The notes under the pieces were generated by a model, which was given only the letters and a program-made list of their open reading frames with translations, did not search any database and was not told the DNA's origin. Made by a program: the position numbers and the translations under genes. Positions 1 to 8,200 of a stretch of DNA of 28,788 nucleotides are shown here, piece by piece. Source of the DNA: CAZKYP01 sp964556885 (GTDB lineage Bacteria; Planctomycetota; Phycisphaerae; Sedimentisphaerales; Anaerobacaceae); assembly GCA_964556885.1 (NCBI GenBank), contig CAZKYP010000014.1:1-28788 (forward strand), written 5' to 3'. The stretch's first letter is position 1. Every line of letters starts with the position of its first letter.

Positions 1-2
1 AT

Positions 3-179
3 TCGCCGGGGGATATGGTGCTTTTATTTGAGACAAAGGCCGGCTGGAACCAGCATGGCGGGCCGGAATTGTTTGCTTTCGATAACCACGATTCCAAAGG
101 CGGCTGCTTATTATTAAATGACGGTACTGTTAAGTTTATCCGTACAAAGGAAGATCTCTACAAACTCCGCTGGAAATGA
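3..179 (+). CDS. C-terminal fragment of an H-x9-DG / prepilin-like protein (partial)
   Basis: The first 58 codons of the window, in frame 3, run open to a TGA at 177-179; the 5' end lies outside the window. The fragment is rich in Gly, Trp and His. It ends with a pattern in which a His (in NHDSKGG) is followed about 11 residues later by NDG and a hydrophobic strand (TVKFIRT). This is the arrangement of the C-terminal H-x9-DG motif in the very numerous planctomycete proteins with prepilin-type N-termini (DUF1559-like pseudopilins). The N-terminal methylation motif that would prove membership is outside the window, so the assignment rests on the tail alone. Function in this organism is unknown. 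Confidence 0.5.
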   Translation, partial: SPGDMVLLFETKAGWNQHGGPELFAFDNHDSKGGCLLLNDGTVKFIRTKEDLYKLRWK

Positions 180-236
180 TATATAATGAGGATGGAAAAG
201 CCGACGAAATTTGTTAAGATGTGTACAAGAAAATTT

Positions 237-270
237 ATCCCGTGAGATAGCTTGTTTCATCTCACGGGAT
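237..270 (+). terminator. Strong perfect hairpin downstream of the pilin-like gene
   Basis: A perfect 12-bp inverted repeat (ATCCCGTGAGAT at 237-248 and its complement at 259-270) encloses a 10-base loop. It lies about 60 bases after the stop at 179. There is no T-tract after the stem, so it is not a classical intrinsic terminator, but position and stability fit a transcript 3' end or stabilising hairpin. From 271 to about 440 I see no gene and no other structure. Confidence 0.5.
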
Positions 271-440
271 GAATCCGCACCCAGGAGGAACTCCAGGCCC
301 TAAAGTGGAAATAAAAAACAATCCATCCCCACTCCCGCCGCGGCTTGGATAAGTCTCCACATTAAATTCCTATTAAATTGTACCTTCTTTACTTTTGATT
401 TACTTTACTTTGCTCCTTTCCGTGTGTAATAAATTTTATA

Positions 441-480
441 TTGGATTGTGTAATTACGGTGTGTTATTATATTCATAATA
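441..480 (+). promoter_or_regulatory. Putative promoter and operator of the BrnT-type toxin-antitoxin pair
   Basis: TTGGAT at 441-446 and TATTAT at 465-470, separated by 18 bases, fit a sigma70 promoter. The -10 hexamer is the left arm of a perfect 6-4-6 inverted repeat (TATTAT, ATTC, ATAATA; 465-480). A dyad on the -10 box is what an autoregulating antitoxin would use. The operator role is inferred. Confidence 0.4.
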
Positions 481-524
481 GGCAAATATGAATCAGACAT
501 GTGTGATATTAGGTGAATTTTACG

Positions 525-803
525 ATGCAGTTCGAATGGGACCCGAAAAAAGCCAAATTGAACCGCAGGAAGCATAAGGTGTCCTTCGAAGAAGCAGTAA
601 CTGTGTTTTATGATCCGCTATCAGCTACATTCGACGATGCAGATCACTCCGTTGGGGAGCAGAGGTTGATTACTGTTGGCTTATCTTCTCAGGATCGTCT
701 TCTTGTTGTATCGCATACGGAAAGAGGCGCAGCTTTACGCATCATTAGTGCTCGGTGTGCAACTTCGCACGAAAGGAAGAAACATGAAAACGAAAATAGA
801 TAA
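525..803 (+). CDS. BrnT family toxin (RNase-type) of a type II toxin-antitoxin system
   Basis: The 92-residue product opens with the hallmark of BrnT toxins: a FEWDPKKAKLNRRKHKVSFEEA-like start, then an F-D-P-L segment, a GEQR stretch and a C-terminal RIISAR motif. BrnT proteins are small ribonucleases with a RelE-like fold that cut RNA when their antitoxin is lost. I chose ATG 525 because AGGTGA lies at a good distance upstream (511-516); a GTG at 513 in the same frame would overlap that ribosome-binding site. The reading frame overlaps the next gene by 20 bases, typical of a translationally coupled toxin-antitoxin pair with the toxin first. The family is clear; activity is inferred. Confidence 0.85.
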   Translation: MQFEWDPKKAKLNRRKHKVSFEEAVTVFYDPLSATFDDADHSVGEQRLITVGLSSQDRLLVVSHTERGAALRIISARCATSHERKKHENENR

Positions 804-1047
804 TAATCGTAATGATTTGCGTCCCGAATATGACTTTGATTATTCGAGGGCCGTCCGCGGCAAGTATTGCAAGCGATTGCTGAAGGAAGGAACCAATGTG
901 GTGGTTCTTGAACCGGATGTTGCCAGGGCTTTCGGCGATTCGGCCGCTGTGAACAAGGCCCTGAGGACGCTCCTTGATTTTTCACGCTCTACGCAACATT
1001 TGACAAAACGTACGGCTGCACACAGGAAAAAGACTGCAAACCGATAA
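784..1047 (+). CDS. Antitoxin partner of the BrnT-type toxin
   Basis: An 87-residue basic protein starting inside the toxin gene (ATG 784, with AGGA a few bases upstream) and ending at 1047. The N-terminal part (RPEYDFDYSRAVRGKY) and central part (VVVLEPDVARAFGDSAAVNKAL) match a common family of short antitoxin-like proteins found beside BrnT and other RelE-fold toxins. The central segment would form a short strand and helix as in ribbon-helix-helix regulators, so it probably neutralises the toxin and represses the shared promoter. It is not the canonical BrnA sequence, so I name it by context. The C-terminus is Lys/Arg/Thr-rich and looks unstructured. The next gene is convergent, 86 bases away. 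Confidence 0.7.
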   Translation: MKTKIDNNRNDLRPEYDFDYSRAVRGKYCKRLLKEGTNVVVLEPDVARAFGDSAAVNKALRTLLDFSRSTQHLTKRTAAHRKKTANR

Positions 1048-1133
1048 TCGTTCCGGTTTGACCAGACAGAATCGTAAGCGGAATCCGGAAAGGACAAAAA
1101 ATAGAGAGCAAGACAGTGGACCGAGGCCCGTTT

Positions 1134-1568
1134 CTATTTGTGAAAGACCATCGGAATGGCGCGCTTTAGAAACTGGATGGGCACTCCCCACGGATCACGA
1201 AGCATTGCTATCTCGTCGCTGTTAGCGAATATTTTTGCATCATCGACTAAAGTTGCGCCTGCGGAGATCAGGTTTTGGCAGATTCCTTTTACATCGTCTA
1301 CCATAAATGCGATGTGGAACAATAACGGATTCATCGAGCGATAATCCGGTATATCATCCGGTGGATTAATGTAGATTTCCAGCATTACATTTCCTTCGAG
1401 GTCAGATATAAAACGGGCGTTGGCCGGAGCAGGTCCTTTTCTGATGATTTTCATACCGAGATTTTCACAGTACCAATTTGCCATGCCGACCGGGTCCTGG
1501 ACATTGATTGCTATATGTTCCAGAGTGATGGTATTGTTTTGGCCGGGTTGCGTGGACTTTTTATTCAT
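1134..1568 (-). CDS. VOC (glyoxalase/bleomycin resistance-fold) family protein
   Basis: A 144-residue protein read leftward from ATG 1568; GAGG lies a few bases upstream of it. An upstream in-frame ATG at 1676 sits inside the promoter and is rejected. It carries two beta-alpha-beta-beta-beta modules of the vicinal oxygen chelate superfamily: the first begins with LEHIAINVQDP (metal-ligand His) and contains VMLEIYI (Glu); the second begins with LLFHIAFMVDD (second His) and ends at GVPIQFLKR, where the usual metal-binding Glu is Gln. The family includes glyoxalase I, dioxygenases and epimerases. The substrate cannot be read from the sequence, and the Gln may alter metal binding. Convergent with the toxin-antitoxin pair. 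Confidence 0.85.
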   Translation of the reverse strand: MNKKSTQPGQNNTITLEHIAINVQDPVGMANWYCENLGMKIIRKGPAPANARFISDLEGNVMLEIYINPPDDIPDYRSMNPLLFHIAFMVDDVKGICQNLISAGATLVDDAKIFANSDEIAMLRDPWGVPIQFLKRAIPMVFHK

Positions 1569-1647
1569 ATAATCAGCCTCAAGGTTGTTATGTATGCTAC
1601 TGAGATAGATATCAGTTATTCTAATTTTGTACCGTTTCAGATATCGG

Positions 1648-1676
1648 ATTATTAGTAGATTATCGTGTTGCGTCAA
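1648..1676 (-). promoter_or_regulatory. Sigma70-type promoter of the VOC gene
   Basis: On the minus strand TTGACG (1671-1676) and AATAAT (1648-1653) are 17 bases apart, close to the sigma70 consensus. The implied start near 1641 gives a leader of about 70 bases before ATG 1568. Confidence 0.6.
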
Positions 1677-1805
1677 GATTTTTTGGGGAAATCATTGTTT
1701 TATGAGATGTCCCGAACCGTAAATTCTTATCCTGATGTAAGTTGAGTGCTGGATTATCCAGATTAAAACATAAATATTAAGATAGGTAATACTAAGTCAA
1801 AATGC

Positions 1806-1834
1806 TTGACTTATCAAAAAGAGCATGATAATGT
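1806..1834 (+). promoter_or_regulatory. Possible promoter of the ParA-fusion gene, far upstream
   Basis: TTGACT (1806-1811) and TAATGT (1829-1834) are 17 bases apart; GATAAT at 1827-1832 is an alternative -10 at short spacing. If used, the leader of the gene at 2265 would be over 400 bases. A second candidate is TTGTTA (2079-2084) with GATAAT (2103-2108), spacer 18. Neither is proven. Confidence 0.35.
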
Positions 1835-1835
1835 A

Positions 1836-1896
1836 TTATCGGTACTTGGTGTGATGAGAAGCCTCAAAGCAGGCATTCTGAAAGTTCCTCCGATAA
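1836..1896 (+). other. Two-stem structured element in the leader of the ParA-fusion gene
   Basis: An outer 7-bp stem pairs TTATCGG (1836-1842) with CCGATAA (1890-1896). Inside it a second hairpin pairs AGAAGCCT (1857-1864) with AGGC and TTCT (1871-1874, 1876-1879; one bulged A) around a six-base loop. The stems are perfect apart from the bulge. It does not match a riboswitch consensus I know. It may be an RNA leader structure or a DNA-level dyad. Confidence 0.35.
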
Positions 1897-1928
1897 CATA
1901 GCAGAACCAGTGGTTATAGATTTTATGG

Positions 1929-1962
1929 TGTATACGGGAATGGTAAGTTTATTACGTATACA
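1929..1962 (+). repeat. Inverted repeat in the leader of the ParA-fusion gene
   Basis: TGTATACG (1929-1936) is matched perfectly by CGTATACA (1955-1962) across an 18-base loop. It is a second dyad in the 590-base gene-free stretch between 1677 and 2264. The short open frames in that stretch lack family features and convincing start signals. Confidence 0.4.
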
Positions 1963-2229
1963 GATATTATGTTGATATACCAAAAGTTCGTTAAACGGCT
2001 TGTAATAATGATTTTATAAGTCTCTAAACATATTAATAAACGGACACAGGTGATTGGAAGCCCTTTGTCCCGGATGATTTGTTACAAAGAAGTGAACAAG
2101 AGGATAATTTATAGCAGTTATGAGGGGAAAAAGTCGATATTTACCTGTCCAATACGGCAGAACTACGGTTTGTCCGACTGGATTCAGTATAGGTTTCAAT
2201 ACCATTGTTTGGATACATGGTGTAGTTTG

Positions 2230-2256
2230 GTAAACCCGTTTACGGCGAGTTTACGG
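2230..2256 (+). promoter_or_regulatory. GTTTACGG direct repeats plus inverted copy next to the ParA-fusion start
   Basis: GTTTACGG occurs at 2238-2245 and 2249-2256, offset by 11 bases, about one helical turn. An inverted GTAAAC at 2230-2235 makes a 6-2-6 palindrome with the first copy. The array ends 8 bases before ATG 2265 and overlaps the ribosome-binding region (AGGA at 2258-2261, unusually close to the ATG). This fits an operator or a translation-control hairpin. Confidence 0.4.
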
Positions 2257-2264
2257 TAGGAAAC

Positions 2265-5200
2265 ATGAGAACAATTGTCATAACGAACCAGAAGGGCGGC
2301 TGCGGTAAAACAACCACTGCGGTTAACCTTGCAGCGGCTCTTGCCCGTAAAGGCAAGAAGGTGCTGGTTATTGACCTCGACCCGCAGGCGCACGCCACTT
2401 TGGGTTTCGGTCAGAATCCGGACACTCTGGAAAGCAACATTTATCATCCTCTTACCAACGAGCAAATCCCAATCTCGAAGGTTACGATAAAGACGGGCAT
2501 TAAGGGCCTTGATCTGGTACCGAGCAGTATTCTGCTCGCGAAGGCCGACCTTCGACCCGTGGTTGTATCAAAGAGAGAGTTCACTTTGCGCGATAGGCTT
2601 CAGGCCGTAGACAAAAAATATGACTTTTGTATTATCGATTGTCCTCCATCGCTCGGTCTGCTGACCCTTAACGCACTTGTTGCCAGCACCGATGTAATTG
2701 TGCCGGTTCAGACACATTATTATGCGTTGGAAGGCCTGAAGCAACTGCTTGAGACAGTCAAGGATGCAAGAAAGCGATTTCATCCCTGTTCCGTTAAAGT
2801 CCTGGGTCTGCTGCTGACATTTGTCGAAGAGAATGCGGCATTGAGCCAGCAGGTTGAACAGCAAATGAGACAGTTTTTCAGCGATCTGGTGTTCGATACT
2901 GTTATTCATAACACCATAAGTCTGGCTGAAGCGCCCAGTGCCGGGCAGTCTATTTTTACTTATGCTCCCAAAAGCAAAGGTGCGGCTGAGTATGAGGCTC
3001 TTGCCGAGGAAATACTCGATCCGGAATATAAAAAGAAAGGGCGACATCCGAAAGAAGTCTCCGAAATCGTTGAGCAAGCCCAAATCGTCGAAGAGGCTAA
3101 GCCCAAACCCAAACCCAAAACCAAGCCCAAGAAGCCTGCTGCTGCAAAGGCTCCTGTCGTAGAGGAACAACCTGTTAAGGAAGCCGAGCCGGCAGTAACC
3201 GAGCCTGTCGAAGCTAAACCTGAGGAAGCAGTCGTTGTAAAAGTTAAAAAGAAAAGAATCGATTTTATATTCATATTTGCAGTTTTGCTGATTGTCATAC
3301 TTGCCACACTATTGGTAGTGGTTAGTCTGATTAACCATCCGCCGGTTGCGAATCCGGAAAAAGTTATCGTACAGGAAGATACTCCGGTACAGATAAACCT
3401 GATCGGTAGTGATAAAGACGACGAAGACCAGCTTACGTATAATGTGGTGACATATCCTTCACACGGCAGCCTGACCGGTATGGTGCCTGCCATTACATAC
3501 ACGCCGGCACCGAATTATAACGGTGTGGACAGCTTTACCTTCTCTGTGAACGACGGCAAGTTGAGCAGTACTCGTGCAACCGTATCGATTACCGTGGAGC
3601 CAGCAAATGATATCCCTGTGGCGAAAAGTCAATCGGCGGCCACAAGGATTGATAAATCCGTATCCATAACCCTGACGGGAAGCGACATAGACGAAGATAC
3701 GTTAAGATTTGTCGTCGATTCGAAACCCGAGCACGGCACTCTTGTTATTGGTCCTGAATTCTACACGGACGGCGAGCTCATCTACTCGCCGGATGCCAGG
3801 TATATAGGTACTGACAGTTTCACTTATAAGTTGAATGATGGCATAGCGGACAGCAGACCGGTAACCGTTTCACTTGATGTGACTCCGAATTATCCTCCTA
3901 TGGCGAATGTTAAGTCAATTAACACTGCTGAGAATAAATCCGTTGATATTACTTTATCAGGCAGCGATCCTGATGGAGACCAGTTGGTTTTTGAATTAAC
4001 AACCGATCCTTTTCACGGAAGTTTAAGCGGTAAGGCTCCAAATCTGACTTATACGCCGGACAAAGACTATAATGGTACAGATAGTTTTACATTCAAGGTA
4101 AATGATGGTGTTGCGGACAGTGTTCTTTCGACAGTATCGATAAATGTGACACAGGTAAATAGACCGCCGGTGGCGAATAATGATACGGTGACAACAATGG
4201 AAGATGTGCCGGTATCCATAAAGTTAACAGGTAAGGATCCGGACAGCATGTTAATAACATATCGAGTGCTAATGAAGCCATCGCATGGGGATTTGAGTGG
4301 AACGGAACCGAATTTAATTTATACGCCGAATTTGAATTACAACGGTCCCGACAGTTTTACTTTCAAGTTGAATGACGGCAAAGCAGACAGCGCTTCCGGT
4401 ACAATCGCGATAACGGTGACTCCGAGCAACGATCCACCAATGGCCGCACAGGATACTGTGAGCACCCGGGAGGACGTATCGGTTGCAATCATATTAAACG
4501 GTAGCGATCCGGATGGTGACCAGCTAAAATACCGTGTCATTTCAGGACCGTACAATGGAAGCCTGAGTGGGACCGAACCGAATCTAATTTATACACCCAA
4601 AGAAAATTATTACGGTGAGGACCGGTTCATGTTTAAAACGAACGACGGCTTATTGGATAGTACTACTGCAACCGTCACGATTTCTATAAGTGCAACTGAT
4701 GATCCGCCGATTGTGAAAGATATCAGTGCGGAGACACAGGAAGATACATCAGTGAAGATATCAATGACTGGTACGGATCCGGATGGAGATACGCTTACCT
4801 TTAAGGTGATAACACAACCTTCCAACGGGAAAGTCAGCAGTTCGGGATCGGAAGTAGAATATACTCCAAACTTGAATTTCTTTGGAGAGGATCGATTTTC
4901 TTTTACGGCCAGTGACGGCATGTCGGAAAGTCTTCCCGCGGCGATAATTGTCAATGTTACTCCGACCGATGATCCGCCGGTGGCAAGTAATGCAGACGTT
5001 GCTATACAGGAAGACACAACTGTCTGGATTGCCCTGATAGGTACGGACCCTGACGGAGATTCGTTGACATATACCGTTCTGGATAAGCCCACACAGGGTA
5101 AACTCAGTGGAACGGCCCCCAATCTGACATATACGCCTGGTACGGATTTCAGCGGGTCTGACAGTTTAACATTTAAGGTAAGTGACGGCAAGACAGAGAG

Positions 5201-8200
5201 TGCACCGGCTACTATTACAATCAAGATTGCTTCGGCTAATGACCAGCCTGTGGTGAACGGCGGTATAGCAACGACGCAGGAAGATATTCCGGTCTCGATT
5301 GCGCTAACGGCGAGCGATTTGGATGGGGATGAATTGGTATACAGTGTCGTATCCGGCCCGTCTCACGGAAGTATCAGCGGCACAGCGCCGAATCTGACTT
5401 ATACACCTCATCCGGATTACAACGGTTCCGATACCTTTAACTTTAAGGTCAATGACGGTACGGTTGACAGTGTGGAAGCGACAATATCAATCGATATTAC
5501 GCCTGTAAATGATCCGCCGCATGCAAATAGTGAAAGTGTGACGACTTTAGAGGACATGAGGGTACCTATCACCCTAACGGCCGACGATCCGGATGGAGAT
5601 GCGTTGAGATTCGGTATATTGAAAGGTCCGTCACACGGTACTATCAGCGGGACGGAACCTCAGATAATCTATATACCAGATGCGAACTTCTACGGTCCCG
5701 ATAGTTTGACATTCTTTGCATCCGACAATGTTTTAGACAGCGTTTCCGCGACTATATCAATAAAGGTGACTGCGGTTAATGACAAGCCTGTGGCAAATTC
5801 AAAGGATGTTTCAACGCCGGAGGAAACATCTGTGTCGATTACTCTGACAGGCGGCGACCCTGACGGAGATTCGTTAAGTTACAGTATAGTAACCGGTCCG
5901 TCTCACGGAAAACTTAGCGGGACCGAACCGGATGTTGTTTACACACCGGAAGAGAATTATGATGGCCCTGACAGCTTTACTTTTAAGGCTAATGATGATA
6001 TTGTAGATAGTGTTCCTGCAACCGTATCACTCATGGTGACGCCGATCGATGATGCTCCAACAGCAAAGGCCGATGATATAACGACGCAGGAGGATACGCC
6101 GATATCGATTGAATTAAAGGGCGACGATCCCGATACGTTATTCTTGACGTTCGAAATAGCGACAAGGCCGTCCCATGGAGTTTTGACGGGGAACGAACCC
6201 AATCTGACTTACACGCCGAATCCTAACTTTAACGGCTCAGACAGCTTTACATTCACAGTTAACGATGGCGAATACAGCAGCGATCCGGCGGCCTTCTCGA
6301 TCCAGGTCGAGCCGGTAAACGACCATCCCAAGGCCAAAGATGGTGTTGCATCTACAAAAGAGGATACGCCGGTTGTTATAGTCCTAAAAGGCAGTGATCT
6401 TGAAGGAGATGCTCTGACCTATCGTGTATTAGCGGGACCGGCCAGTGGCAGCATCAGTGGGACGGAACCTAACATTGTTTACACACCGAATGTTAATTTT
6501 AACGGTTCGGACAGCTTTACTTTTATAGCTAACGACGGTCAGGCCGACAGTACCGCCGCAACAGTATCTATAAAGGTGGAACCGGTTGACGATTCGCCGG
6601 TTGCACATGAAGATGATATTACGACGCCGGAAGATAAATCGGTAACGTTGACTTTGAGTGGTGACGATCCTGACGGCAATATGTTGACATACAGCGTGGT
6701 CACAGGTCCGACTCATGGAACTTTGAGCGGAACGGAACCGAACCTTGTCTATACACCTTATACAAATTTCAACGGTTCGGACAGCTTCACATTCAAGGTT
6801 AACGATGGTAAATTGAGCAGCCTGCCTGCAATAGTTTCGATCAATATTACACCGGTTGATGACTGGCCGATAGCTCTAAGTGAGCATATTACCGGACAGG
6901 AGGACAGACCCGTCCCGGTCATATTGAAAGGTGACGATCCTGACGGAGATTCTTTGAAATACATTATAGAGACAGGACCAGCCCACGGGAGTCTGAGCGG
7001 GACGGAATCAGACCTGACCTATACACCGAATACCAACTTTAACGGTACGGATAGTTTCACGTTTAAGGCCAATGACGGCAAGGCGAACAGCGTCTCGGCG
7101 ACCGTAAAAATAACTGTTCTGCCGGTTAATGATCCTCCGGCCGGCAACAACGAAGCCGTATCAACCGAAGAGGATACACCCGTATCAATTACTCTGACAG
7201 GTAATGATACTGACGGGGATTCGTTGATTTACAGTTTGGAGACAGGCCCGTCGCATGGTACGTTAAGTGGTTCGGCGCCTAATTTCATCTATACACCCAA
7301 TACGAATTTCTTTGGTTCGGACAGCTTTACCTTCAAGGTCAATGACGGCATTACGGACGGCGCCCTTGCGACCGTATCGGTCTCTGTTTCTCCCGTTAAT
7401 GACCCGCCCACCGTAAAAAGCGACAGTATAACGACGTCGGAGGACACCCCGGTTTCAATAGCACTTACCGGCAGTGATCCGGACGGTTTCCAGTTGGATT
7501 ATAGTGTTGTGAACAATCCGTCTTACGGAACTTTAAGCGGAAAAGCGCCTAATCTGACTTATACGCCGAATATGAATTTCAACGGTACGGACAGCTTCAC
7601 CTTCAAAGTAAGTGACGGCGTTGCGGACAGTGTTCTTGCGACGTTCTCGATTACCGTCAATCCTGTTAACGATATTCCGGTTGCCGACGGTGATAGTTTA
7701 AAAATACAGGAGGACACACCTGTGTGGATAGGCATTACTGGCAGCGATCCTGACGGAGATCCTTTGAGCTTTGCAGTAGTGACGGACCCATCTCATGGTA
7801 ATTTGAGCGGCGCGATGCCGAATCTGACTTATACACCTGATACTAATTTTAATGGAACGGACAGCTTTACATTTAAGGCCAATGACGGCATATCTGATAG
7901 TACTGTTGCGACAATATCGATTACTGTTACTCCAGTTAATGATCTGCCGACAGTAAAGGGTGATACTTTAGCAACCGATGAAGATACGTCGATTCCGGTC
8001 ACATTGGCCGCAAGTGATGTAGACGGTGATAAACTGAATTATATAATAATAACCCGGCCCGTCAGCGGCGATTTGAGTGGTACAGCACCTAACCTGACAT
8101 ACACGCCGAAAACGAACTCCAACGGTCCCGATATGTTCTCATTCAAGGTTAACGACGGGACATCTGACAGCAGCGTTGCAACTATTTCGATTACGGTCAA

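Noticed and set aside
1048..1133. Terminator between the antitoxin and VOC genes (TTCCGG/CCGGAA)
   Set aside because: Only 6 bp with a loop of nearly 30 bases and no T-tract; too weak to call.
1850..1890. Hammerhead ribozyme-like core (TGATGAG, stem, GAAA)
   Set aside because: The core would need CUGAUGA but has GUGAUGA, there is an extra U before GAAA, and there is no room for stem I.
2050..2259. 69-codon plus-strand frame before the giant gene
   Set aside because: GTG start without a ribosome-binding site, no recognisable features, and it runs through the putative operator repeats.
4610..5224. 204-residue open frame on the minus strand inside the giant gene, and similar ones at 2568-3502 and 8039-8527
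   Set aside because: They are antisense to clear repeat or ATPase coding sequence and arise from the biased, repetitive codons; they have no start signals or family features.
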